Shown: positions 17,923 through 26,274 of the stretch, in pieces | Layout of the letters: each line of letters begins with the position of its first letter | Numbering within the stretch: position 1 is the stretch's first letter | NCBI RefSeq assembly: GCF_003258605.2 | Contig: NZ_CP031264.1 | Span: 1,426,001-1,490,000, forward strand | Source: Peterkaempfera bronchialis | GTDB taxonomy: Bacteria; Actinomycetota; Actinomycetes; Streptomycetales; Streptomycetaceae | Length of the DNA stretch: 64,000 bases | Direction of reading: 5' to 3' | Translations under genes and position numbers: made by a program | Notes under the pieces: model-generated | What the model was told of the DNA's origin: nothing | Databases searched by the model: none | What the model saw: the letters and a program-made list of their open reading frames with translations, nothing else

Positions 17923-17952
17923 TTGACGGGAGAGTTTGCCCACGCGTTAAAT
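17923..17952 (+). promoter_or_regulatory. predicted promoter of the sugar ABC/GH1 operon
   Basis: A -35 element TTGACG (17923-17928) and a -10 element TTAAAT (17947-17952) are separated by 18 bp. A degenerate operator-like inverted repeat, GGGAGAGTTTGCCC (about 17928-17941), falls in the promoter spacer. This predicts a start of transcription near 17959 and a leader of about 64 nt. Confidence 0.55.
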
Positions 17953-18022
17953 CACGCCCTGAAGTAAGCCGTGATCCTGCCGGCCCTCACCACCCGTCTG
18001 CCCCTGGAAGGGGAACCCCGAC

Positions 18023-19327
18023 ATGCGTGCCTCCAGGCTTGCCACCGCCACCGCCCTCGTCGCCGCCCTCACCATCACGGCCACCGCCTGCGGAGGCGGC
18101 GGAAGCAGCTCCGGCAGCCCCAAGACGCTCACCTACTGGGCGAGCAACCAGGGCGCCAGCCTCGACAACGACAAGCAGGTCCTGGAGCCGGAGCTCAGAA
18201 AGTTCGAGAAGCAGACCGGCATCAAGGTCAAGCTGGAGGTCGTCCCCTGGTCCGACCTGCTCAACCGCATCCTGGCCGCCACCGCCTCCGGCCAGGGCCC
18301 GGACGTGCTCAACATCGGCAACACCTGGTCCGCCTCGCTCCAGGCCACCGGGGCCCTGCTGCCCTGGGACGACGCCGCCTTCGCCAAGATCGGCGGCAAG
18401 GACCGCTTCGTCCCGGCGACCATCGCCTCGGCCGGCGCGCCCGGCCAGGACCCGGCGGCGGTGCCGCTCTACTCGCTGGCGTACGCGCTCTACTACAACA
18501 AGAAGCTGTTCCAGCAGGCCGGCATCGCGGCCCCGCCCACCACCTGGGACGAGCTGGTCGCCGACGGGAAGAAGCTCACCAAGGACGGCCACTACGGCCT
18601 GGCGGTCGAGGGCGGCAACCTCTCCGAGAACATCCACAACACCTTCGTCCTCGGCAAGCAGCACGGCGCCGACTTCTTCGACGCCTCCGGCAAGCCGCAG
18701 TTCGACACCCCCGAAGCGGTGGCCGCCGTCAAGCAGTACATCGACTTCATCGCCAAGGACAAGATCGCGGCCCCCGGCAACGCCGAGTACGCCGCCAACC
18801 AGTCGCTCACCGACTTCGCCACCGGCAAGGCCGGGATGCTGATGTGGCAGGCGGCCGGCAGCAACCTGAAGTCCCACGGCATGTCGCCCGACGACTACGG
18901 GGTGGCCCCGGTCCCCTTCCAGACCGCCTCGCCCTCCGGCGACACCGCCGTCAACTCCATGGTGGCCGGCATCAACCTGGCCGTCTTCAAGAACACCAAG
19001 AACAAGGACGGCGCCCTGGACTTCGTGAAGTTCATGACCAGCGACGCCGAGCAGAAGATCCTCAACTCCACCTACGGCTCGCTGCCGCCGGTCACGTCCG
19101 CGCAGGGCGACCCGGCCTTCGGCACCCCGGACCTCAAGGTGCTCTCCCAGGTGCTCTCCACCAGCGCCGCGCCGCTGCCGCAGGTCGCCCAGGAGAGCCA
19201 GTACGAGACCCTGGTGGGCACCGCCGTCAAGAACCTCTTCGCCGCCGCGGCGGCCGGCAAGCCGATCACCGACGAGACCGTCAAGGCCGAACTCACCAAG
19301 GCCCAGCAGCAGATGCCGGCGTCCTGA
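18023..19327 (+). CDS. sugar ABC transporter substrate-binding lipoprotein
   Basis: 434 residues. The N-terminal lipoprotein signal ends at TATAC (Cys23), followed by a Gly/Ser tether. The body is a family 1 sugar-binding protein (LTYWASNQGASLDND, FEKQTGIKVKLEVVPWSDLL, GPDVLNIGNTW, YSLAYALYYNKKLFQQAG, TTWDELVADGKKL). First gene of a four-gene operon with two permeases and a GH1 enzyme, the layout of cebEFG-bglC for cellobiose or related beta-glucosides. No ATPase is encoded here; in streptomycetes a shared MsiK ATPase energises such importers. The start follows GGAAGGGGA. Confidence 0.93.
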   Translation: MRASRLATATALVAALTITATACGGGGSSSGSPKTLTYWASNQGASLDNDKQVLEPELRKFEKQTGIKVKLEVVPWSDLLNRILAATASGQGPDVLNIGNTWSASLQATGALLPWDDAAFAKIGGKDRFVPATIASAGAPGQDPAAVPLYSLAYALYYNKKLFQQAGIAAPPTTWDELVADGKKLTKDGHYGLAVEGGNLSENIHNTFVLGKQHGADFFDASGKPQFDTPEAVAAVKQYIDFIAKDKIAAPGNAEYAANQSLTDFATGKAGMLMWQAAGSNLKSHGMSPDDYGVAPVPFQTASPSGDTAVNSMVAGINLAVFKNTKNKDGALDFVKFMTSDAEQKILNSTYGSLPPVTSAQGDPAFGTPDLKVLSQVLSTSAAPLPQVAQESQYETLVGTAVKNLFAAAAAGKPITDETVKAELTKAQQQMPAS

Positions 19328-19328
19328 C

Positions 19329-20243
19329 GTGCGTGAACGACTGCGCCGAGTCGGCCTGCCCTATCTGCTCCTGATACCCGCCCTGATCCTGGAACTGCTC
19401 ATCCATGTGCTGCCGATGGTCGTCGGCGCCCTGATGAGCTTCAAGGAGCTCACCCAGTTCTACATCCAGGACTGGACCGGAGCCCCTTGGAAGGGACTGG
19501 GCAACTACCGGATGGCGGTGGACTTCAACGCCCCGGTGGGCAAGGCGCTGCTGCACTCCTTCTGGGTGACCTGCTGCTTCACGGTGCTCTCGGTGGGCCT
19601 GTCCTGGCTGGTGGGGACGGTCGCGGCCGTCCTCATGCAGGACTCCTTCCGGGGCCGGGGCCTGCTGCGGACGCTCTTCCTGGTGCCGTACGCGCTGCCG
19701 GTCTACGCCGCCGTGATCACCTGGTCGTTCATGTTCCAGCGGGACACCGGCCTGGTGAACCATGTGCTCCACGACCAGCTGCACCTCACCTCCGACCGGC
19801 CGTTCTGGCTGATCGGCGGCAACAGCTTCACCGCGCTGGTGGTCGTCTCGGTCTGGCGGTCCTGGCCGTTCGCGTTCCTCACGCTGACGGCCGGGCTCCA
19901 GAACATCCCGCGCGAGCTCTACGAGGCGGCGGCGATGGACGGGGCGGGGGTCTGGCAGCAGATCCGCAAGATCACCCTGCCGTCGCTGCGCCCCGTCAAC
20001 CAGGTGCTGGTGCTGGTGCTCTTCCTGTGGACGTTCAACGACTTCAACACGCCGTATGTGCTCTTCGGGAAGTCCGCGCCGGAAGCCGCCGACCTGATCT
20101 CCATCCACATCTACCAATCCTCCTTCGTCACCTGGAACTTCGGCTCGGGCTCGGCCATGTCGGTGCTGCTGCTGCTGTTCCTGCTGCTGGTGACGGCGGT
20201 CTACCTGCTCCTCACCTCCCGCCGGAAGGGCGCCGATGCATAG
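19329..20243 (+). CDS. sugar ABC transporter permease (MalF-type)
   Basis: 304 residues with about six transmembrane helices (LPYLLLIPALILELLIHVLPMVV at the start; MSVLLLLFLLLVTAVYLLL at the end). The EAA loop that contacts the ATPase reads ELYEAAAMDGAGVWQQIRKITLPSL. GTG start one base after the upstream stop, with a poor SD, so translation is likely coupled. It overlaps the next permease by 8 bp. Forms the inner-membrane channel for the oligosaccharide. Confidence 0.93.
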   Translation: MRERLRRVGLPYLLLIPALILELLIHVLPMVVGALMSFKELTQFYIQDWTGAPWKGLGNYRMAVDFNAPVGKALLHSFWVTCCFTVLSVGLSWLVGTVAAVLMQDSFRGRGLLRTLFLVPYALPVYAAVITWSFMFQRDTGLVNHVLHDQLHLTSDRPFWLIGGNSFTALVVVSVWRSWPFAFLTLTAGLQNIPRELYEAAAMDGAGVWQQIRKITLPSLRPVNQVLVLVLFLWTFNDFNTPYVLFGKSAPEAADLISIHIYQSSFVTWNFGSGSAMSVLLLLFLLLVTAVYLLLTSRRKGADA

Positions 20244-21114
20244 CGACCCGGCACGCGGCCGCGCCGCCTCCCCCATGGCCGCACCCGCCTCCTTCCGGTG
20301 GACCAGACGGATCGTGCTCACCGTGCTGACGGTCTTCACCGTGACCCCGGTGCTGGTGATGGTGAGCTCGTCGCTGAAGCCGCTGGAGGACGTCCAGGGA
20401 CCGTTCCGCTGGATACCGAGCGGCTTCACACTCCGCCCCTATGTGGACATCTGGCACACCGTGCCGCTGGCCCACTACTTCGTCAACTCGCTGATCGTGT
20501 CGGTCTCCTCGACCGTCTGCTCGGTGACGGTGGCGATCCTCGCCGCCTACGCGGTGAGCCGGTACACCTTCCGGGGCCGCCGGGTGTTCACCGTGACGGT
20601 GCTCTCCACCCAGATGTTCCCGGGCATCCTCTTCCTGCTGCCGCTCTTCCTGCTCTTCGTCAACATCGGCAATGCCACCGGGGTCGCGCTCTACGGCAGC
20701 CGGGGCGGGCTGATCCTCACCTACCTCACCTTCTCGCTGCCGTTCTCCATCTGGATGCTGGTCGGCTACCTGGACTCCATCCCGCGCGACCTCGACGAGG
20801 CGGCCCTGGTGGACGGCTGCGGGCCGATCCGCGCCCTGGTGCGGATCATCATCCCGGCCGCCCGGCCCGGCATCATCGCGGTCGCCGTGTACGCCTTCAT
20901 GACCGCCTGGGGCGAGGTGCTCTTCGCCTCGGTGCTCACCAGCGAGGAGACCCGGACCCTCGCCGTCGGACTCCAGGGCTACGCCACCCAGACCGATGTC
21001 TACTGGAACCAGGTCATGGCCGCGTCGCTGGTCGTCAGCGTGCCGGTGGTCGCCGGGTTCCTGCTGTTGCAGCGCTATCTCGTCGCCGGGCTCACCGCCG
21101 GCGCCGTCAAGTGA
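20236..21114 (+). CDS. sugar ABC transporter permease (MalG-type)
   Basis: 292 residues and six predicted helices. The EAA loop is [28 protein letters not shown], and the MalG-like feature [14 protein letters not shown] follows the first helix. It overlaps the preceding permease by 8 bp, and the GH1 gene begins 20 bp after its stop, so the four genes form one transcription unit. Partner of the first permease in a heterodimeric channel. Confidence 0.93.
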   Translation: MHSDPARGRAASPMAAPASFRWTRRIVLTVLTVFTVTPVLVMVSSSLKPLEDVQGPFRWIPSGFTLRPYVDIWHTVPLAHYFVNSLIVSVSSTVCSVTVAILAAYAVSRYTFRGRRVFTVTVLSTQMFPGILFLLPLFLLFVNIGNATGVALYGSRGGLILTYLTFSLPFSIWMLVGYLDSIPRDLDEAALVDGCGPIRALVRIIIPAARPGIIAVAVYAFMTAWGEVLFASVLTSEETRTLAVGLQGYATQTDVYWNQVMAASLVVSVPVVAGFLLLQRYLVAGLTAGAVK

Positions 21115-21134
21115 ACCTCTTCGAAAGGCCCCTT

Positions 21135-22490
21135 GTGAACGACCTCAGTGCGCTCCCCGACGACTTCGTCTGGGCGGCGGCCACCGCCGCCTACCAGATC
21201 GAGGGCGCCGTGGAGGAGGACGGCCGCTCCCCCTCCATCTGGGACACCTTCTCCCACACCCCGGGCAAGGTGGACAACGGCGACACCGGCGACATCGCCT
21301 GCGACCACTACCACCGCTGGCCCGAGGACCTCGGTCTGATGGACAGGCTCGGCCTCGGGGCCTACCGCTTCTCCATCGCCTGGCCCCGGGTCATGCCCGA
21401 GGGCGGCGGCGCCGTCAACCCGGCCGGCCTGGCCTTCTACGACCGGCTCACCGACGCCCTGCTGGAAGCCGGGATCACCCCCTACCCGACCCTGTACCAC
21501 TGGGACCTCCCCCAGGCGCAGCAGGACCGGGGCGGCTGGCCGGAGCGCGAGACCGCCGAGCGGTTCGCCGAGTACGCGTCGGTGGTCGCCGGGGCGCTGG
21601 GCGACCGGGTCACCCACTGGGCCACCCTCAACGAGCCGCTCTGCTCGGCCTGGATCGGCCACCTCGAAGGCAAGATGGCTCCCGGCCTGACCGACCTCAC
21701 CGCCGCCGTCCGGGCCTCGTACCACCTCCACCTGGGCCACGGCCTGGCCGTGCAGGCCCTCCGGGCCGCCGTCCCCGGTGCGCAGATCGGCATCGTCAAC
21801 AACCTCAGCCCGTGCGAGCCCGCGAGCGACAGCGACGCCGACCGCGCCGCCGCGCTCCGTGCCGACGGCCACACCAACCGCTGGTGGCTGGACCCGATCC
21901 ACGGGCGCGGCTACCCCGAGGACATGGTCAAGCTGTACGGGGTGGAACTCCCGGTCCGCGCGGGGGACCTGGAGACCATCGCGGCGCCGCTGGACTGGCT
22001 GGGCCTGAACTACTACTTCCGCCAGGTCGTCGCCGACGACCCGACCGGCCCGGTCCCGTACGCCCGCCAGATGCCCGGCCCCGACCCGCGCCGCACCGCG
22101 ATGGACTGGGAGGTGCACGGCGAGGGCCTGGAGACGCTGCTGGTGCGGCTCTCCGAGGAGTACGGCGCGCAGCGGGTGTACGTCACCGAGAACGGCTCGG
22201 CCTACCAGGACACGGTCGGCCCGGACGGCGAGGTGCACGACCCGGAGCGGACCGCCTACCTGGAGGAGCACCTGGCCGCCTGCGCCCGCGCCGCCGCCCG
22301 GGGCGTCCCGGTGGCGGGGTACTTCGCCTGGTCGCTGCTGGACAACTTCGAGTGGGCGTACGGCTACGACAAGCGGTTCGGCCTGGTCCACGTCGACTAC
22401 GAGACCCAGCGCCGCACCATGAAGACCAGTGGCCGCCGCTACGCCGAGCTGATCGCCGCGCACCGCACCCGCACCCGCTCGGCCGTCTGA
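21135..22490 (+). CDS. GH1 beta-glucosidase
   Basis: 451 residues from GTG 21135 behind GAAAGG (21123-21128). GH1 features: [18 protein letters not shown] near the N-terminus, [10 protein letters not shown] (acid/base E167), [19 protein letters not shown] (nucleophile E352) and [20 protein letters not shown] with the aglycone-site Trp residues. No signal peptide, so it acts in the cytosol on sugars brought in by the co-transcribed transporter. This parallels BglC in the cellobiose operon. The GH3 enzyme at 8.7 kb probably has a complementary linkage preference. Confidence 0.95.
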   Translation: MNDLSALPDDFVWAAATAAYQIEGAVEEDGRSPSIWDTFSHTPGKVDNGDTGDIACDHYHRWPEDLGLMDRLGLGAYRFSIAWPRVMPEGGGAVNPAGLAFYDRLTDALLEAGITPYPTLYHWDLPQAQQDRGGWPERETAERFAEYASVVAGALGDRVTHWATLNEPLCSAWIGHLEGKMAPGLTDLTAAVRASYHLHLGHGLAVQALRAAVPGAQIGIVNNLSPCEPASDSDADRAAALRADGHTNRWWLDPIHGRGYPEDMVKLYGVELPVRAGDLETIAAPLDWLGLNYYFRQVVADDPTGPVPYARQMPGPDPRRTAMDWEVHGEGLETLLVRLSEEYGAQRVYVTENGSAYQDTVGPDGEVHDPERTAYLEEHLAACARAAARGVPVAGYFAWSLLDNFEWAYGYDKRFGLVHVDYETQRRTMKTSGRRYAELIAAHRTRTRSAV

Positions 22491-22499
22491 CCGGCGCCC

Positions 22500-22595
22500 C
22501 CGCACGGGGCGCACACCACCGCGCACACCCACGCACACGCACACGCACGCGCACCCACGCACCACCGCACACACCACCGCACACACCGCTGCACC
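22500..22595. repeat. CA-rich low-complexity tract
   Basis: Short CACGCACAC and CACCGCACACAC motifs are repeated between the GH1 stop codon and the TPP riboswitch. There is no ORF of note and no obvious hairpin. Confidence 0.6.
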
Positions 22596-22649
22596 ACCGC
22601 GCCCCGGGGCCCTTCGAGGTCACCGGGGCGCGGCGATAGGCTGGGGGCG

Positions 22650-22741
22650 TACACGCGGGAGCCCGGCGCACCGGGCTGAGAGGGAGGCTGGAGCGGCCTC
22701 CGACCGTCGGAACCTGATCCGGGTCATGCCGGCGAAGGGAG
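22650..22741 (+). promoter_or_regulatory. TPP riboswitch (THI element)
   Basis: The conserved TPP-aptamer segments occur in order: a GCCCGGCGCACCGGGC hairpin, CTGAGAGGGAGGC, then GGAACCTGATCCGGGTCATG and CCGGCGAAGGGAG. The 3' end (GGGAG at 22737-22741) lies 10 nt before the TTG start of thiO and can act as its SD. TPP binding would therefore be expected to hide the ribosome site and repress thiOSG. Confidence 0.93.
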
Positions 22742-22751
22742 AGTCGCAGCC

Positions 22752-23921
22752 TTGGTACGCACAGAGACGGATGTACTGGTCGTCGGCGGCGGGATCATCG
22801 GCCTCGCCGTGGCCTGGCAGACGGCGCAGCGCGGCCTCTCGGTGGCGGTGCTGGACCCCGACCCCGGCCATGGGGCCGCGCAGGTCGCCGCCGGGATGCT
22901 GGCACCGGTCACCGAGTTGCAGTACGGCGAGGAGCCGCTGCTGCGGCTGGGCATGGCCTCCAATGCGCGGTACGCGGCCTTCGCCGCCGAGCTGGAGGAG
23001 GTGTCCGGGCTCTCCACCGGCTACCGCGCCTGCGGCACCCTCGCGGTGGCGCTGGACTCCGACGACCGGGCGGAGCTGCTGGAGCTGTACGCCTTCCACC
23101 AGCGGCTCGGCCTGGACTCGACCTGGCTGACCGGCCGCGAGGCCCGCCGGCTGGAGCCGATGCTGGCGCCGTCCGTACGCGGCGGCCTGCATGTGGCCGA
23201 GGACCACCAGGTGGACGGCCGCCGGGTGGGCGCCGCCCTGGTGGCGGCGTGCCGCCGGGCCGGGGTGCGGCTGGTCCCGGCCGCCGCCGCGCGGCTCACC
23301 GTGCGGTCGGACCGGGCGACCGGGGCGGTGGCCGACTCCGGTGAGGAGTTCACCGCCGACCAGGTGGTGCTGGCGGCGGGCAGCCGCAGCCATCTGCTGC
23401 CGGGCCTGCCCGACGGTGTGCTGCCGCCGGTGCGCCCGGTGAAGGGCCAGGTGGTGCGGCTGCGGGTGCCGCCGGTGTACGCGCCGTTCCTCTCCCGCAA
23501 TGTCCGGGCGGTGGTGCGCGGCTGCCATATCTACCTGGTGCCGCGCGAGGACGGCGAGCTGGTGATCGGCGCCACCACCGAGGAGCTGGGGTACGACACC
23601 ACGGTGACGGCGGGCGGGGTGTACGAGCTGCTGCGCGACGCCCATGAGCTGATCCCCGGCATCACCGAGCTGCCGCTGGTGGAGACCGGCGCCGGGCTGC
23701 GTCCCGGCTCGCCCGACAACGCCCCGCTGCTGGGCCCCACGGCGCTGCCGGGCCTGGTCGCCGCCACCGGCCACCACCGCAACGGGGTGCTGCTGACCCC
23801 GGTCACCGGCGACCTGATCGCCGAGTACCTGGCCACCGGTCGGCTGCCCGAGCTGGCCGCACCCTTCCTGACCAGCCGTTTCTCCCGTACCCCGACCCTC
23901 GCCCAGGAGGTCCTGCGATGA
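22752..23921 (+). CDS. thiO: glycine oxidase
   Basis: 389 residues, TTG start just downstream of the riboswitch. FAD Rossmann motif DVLVVGGGIIGLAVAWQTAQRG; DAAO-family features AAGMLAPVTELQYGEEPLLRLG, GGLHVAEDHQVDGRRVGAAL, PVKGQVVRLR and the C-terminal GLVAATGHHRNGVLLTPVTG. ThiO oxidises glycine to the imine (dehydroglycine) used by ThiG to form the thiazole ring. It overlaps thiS by 4 bp (ATGA). Confidence 0.95.
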   Translation: MVRTETDVLVVGGGIIGLAVAWQTAQRGLSVAVLDPDPGHGAAQVAAGMLAPVTELQYGEEPLLRLGMASNARYAAFAAELEEVSGLSTGYRACGTLAVALDSDDRAELLELYAFHQRLGLDSTWLTGREARRLEPMLAPSVRGGLHVAEDHQVDGRRVGAALVAACRRAGVRLVPAAAARLTVRSDRATGAVADSGEEFTADQVVLAAGSRSHLLPGLPDGVLPPVRPVKGQVVRLRVPPVYAPFLSRNVRAVVRGCHIYLVPREDGELVIGATTEELGYDTTVTAGGVYELLRDAHELIPGITELPLVETGAGLRPGSPDNAPLLGPTALPGLVAATGHHRNGVLLTPVTGDLIAEYLATGRLPELAAPFLTSRFSRTPTLAQEVLR

Positions 23922-24142
23922 CCGCACCGCACCCCCCGCAGATCGCCCTCTCCGTGAACGGCGAGCCGCGCCGCGTCCCCGGCGGCGCCACCCTCGCCGA
24001 TGTGGTGGCGACCCTCAGCAGCGCGCCCTCGGGGGTGGCCGCCGCCGTCAACGAGGCCGTGGTGCCGCGCAGCGCCTGGGGCGCCACGCCGCTCGCGGAG
24101 GACGACCGGATCGAGATCCTGACCGCGGTCCAGGGAGGCTGA
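23918..24142 (+). CDS. thiS: sulfur carrier protein ThiS
   Basis: 74 residues with a ubiquitin-like beta-grasp fold and the diagnostic C-terminal Gly-Gly (ILTAVQGG), which is thiocarboxylated to donate sulfur for the thiazole ring. It overlaps thiO by ATGA and is 3 bp from thiG. The typical VNGEPRRVPGGATLADVV N-terminus is present. Confidence 0.95.
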   Translation: MTAPHPPQIALSVNGEPRRVPGGATLADVVATLSSAPSGVAAAVNEAVVPRSAWGATPLAEDDRIEILTAVQGG

Positions 24143-24952
<810 letters not shown>

Positions 24953-24972
24953 GGTCAGCAAGCGTTCTGAGG

Positions 24973-25812
24973 TCAGTACGCATGGTCGGCCGTGACGTCC
25001 GCCGACAGCTCCAGGGCCCGTTCGGCGTCGGCGCCGCGCAGCGCCAGCAGGGTCAGGGTCAGGGCGTCGATCGCGGCGAGGTGGGCGAGTCGGCTGGCGA
25101 CGGTCTCCAGCCCGAAGACGAGGTCCTGGCCACCGGCGACCAATGTCCAGCTGCTGGTCTCGCTCAGCGGTGAGTGGGCGTAGCTGGTCACGGCGATGAC
25201 GCCCGCCCCTGCCGCGCGCGCCCGGCGGGCGGCGTCGACCGTGCTGCGGGTGGCGCCGGTGTGGCTGACGGCCAGGCAGACGGCGGAGTCGGGCAGCAGC
25301 CCGGCGGCCAGTTGCGCGGTGATCGGGTCGGCGGGTGCGTCGACGGCGCAGCCCAGTGCGCGCAGCCGGTAGGCGGCATCGGTGACCACCGCGCCGGACA
25401 GCCCCGCACCGACGACCAGGACGCGGGTCGCCCGGTGCAGGGCGTCCGCCGCCTGGCGCAGCTCGGTCGCGGAGAGGGTGGCCGCCAGCCCGCCCAGCGC
25501 CTCCCGGGCGGCGTGCACGGTGTCGCTGATCGCGCGGGTGGCGGGGTCCCGGTCCTCGGAGGGGCGGGTGCGGGGGGCCTGGCGCGCTGCGGCGATCTTC
25601 AGCTCCTGGTAGCCCCGGAAACCCATCCGCTGGCAGGCGCGGACCACGGAGGACGGTGCGGTACCGGCCAGCGCGGCGACATCGCTGACGCTGAGGTGCA
25701 CCAGGTCCGCGCCCTGGTCGAGGACCACCCGGGCGACGCGGGCCTCGGCGTCGCGCAGCTCCGGCAGGTGTGCGCGGACCTGGGCGGCGAGTTCCTCGGA
25801 ATTCCGTTCCAT
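24973..25812 (-). CDS. MurR/RpiR-family transcriptional regulator
   Basis: 279 residues. The N-terminal RpiR HTH contains LSVSDVAALAGTAPSSVVRACQRMGFRGYQELK; the C-terminal SIS domain (about 110-250) has VLVVGAGLSGAVVTDAAYRL and CLAVSHTGATRSTVDAARRA, which in relatives binds a phosphosugar or amino-sugar phosphate. The ATG at 25812 has a TATCCT -10-like element about 7 nt upstream, so the mRNA is probably leaderless. A palindrome at 25828-25842 is a likely autoregulatory operator. The truncated DMT transporter next to it may be its former target. Confidence 0.88.
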   Translation of the reverse strand: MERNSEELAAQVRAHLPELRDAEARVARVVLDQGADLVHLSVSDVAALAGTAPSSVVRACQRMGFRGYQELKIAAARQAPRTRPSEDRDPATRAISDTVHAAREALGGLAATLSATELRQAADALHRATRVLVVGAGLSGAVVTDAAYRLRALGCAVDAPADPITAQLAAGLLPDSAVCLAVSHTGATRSTVDAARRARAAGAGVIAVTSYAHSPLSETSSWTLVAGGQDLVFGLETVASRLAHLAAIDALTLTLLALRGADAERALELSADVTADHAY

Positions 25813-25827
25813 GTGATTAGGATACCG

Positions 25828-25842
25828 TGGAACGCGATTCCA
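25828..25842 (-). promoter_or_regulatory. candidate RpiR operator
   Basis: TGGAACGCGATTCCA is a perfect inverted repeat (TGGAA-N5-TTCCA) directly upstream of the predicted -10 element of the RpiR gene (AGGATA on the plus strand, 25819-25824). The position fits repressor binding over the promoter. Confidence 0.5.
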
Positions 25843-25858
25843 GCACACCGGGAGGGTC

Positions 25859-26167
25859 CTGCTCCAGGGCCCGGCCCTGCCGCTGATCGCCTGGGCTCGG
25901 CGGGGCCGCGCACTGACCGCCCGGCTCAGGCCCGTCTGCGGGCGCGGCCTCACCGGAGGGGTGCTCTCCCTGCTGGCCTACGGACTCGTGGTCTGGGCGC
26001 AGGCCCGGGGCAACCTCGCCACCATCGCGGCGCTGCGCGAGACCAGCATCGTCATCGCCGCCCTGATCGGCACCCTGGTCTTCCGGGAGCGCTTCGGCCA
26101 CCTGCGCCTCGCGGCCAGCGCCACCGTCCTGGCCGGTATCGCCGTGCTGGAGCTCGCCCATCCCTGA
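25859..26167 (+). pseudogene. 5'-truncated EamA/DMT-family transporter
   Basis: The frame reads about 102 residues homologous in style to the C-terminal half of EamA transporters: LIAWARRGRALTARLR, then GGVLSLLAYGLVVWAQARG, AALRETSIVIAALIGTLVFRERFG and ATVLAGIAVLELAHP. EamA proteins normally have about 280-300 residues and ten helices; only about four remain. An in-frame stop lies at 25814, and the 5' half is replaced by the RpiR promoter. An internal GTG at 25961 could yield a 68-residue fragment. I read it as a remnant of a gene once paired with the RpiR regulator. Confidence 0.65.
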
Positions 26168-26274
26168 GCAGAACCGTGCCAGGACGGTCACAGACCCGGT
26201 ACAGGTCACCCGCAAGGGGTCCCCTCCACGCCCTCCGGGACTCCCGCGACAGCGCCCGCCCTTAGACTCCCCTC

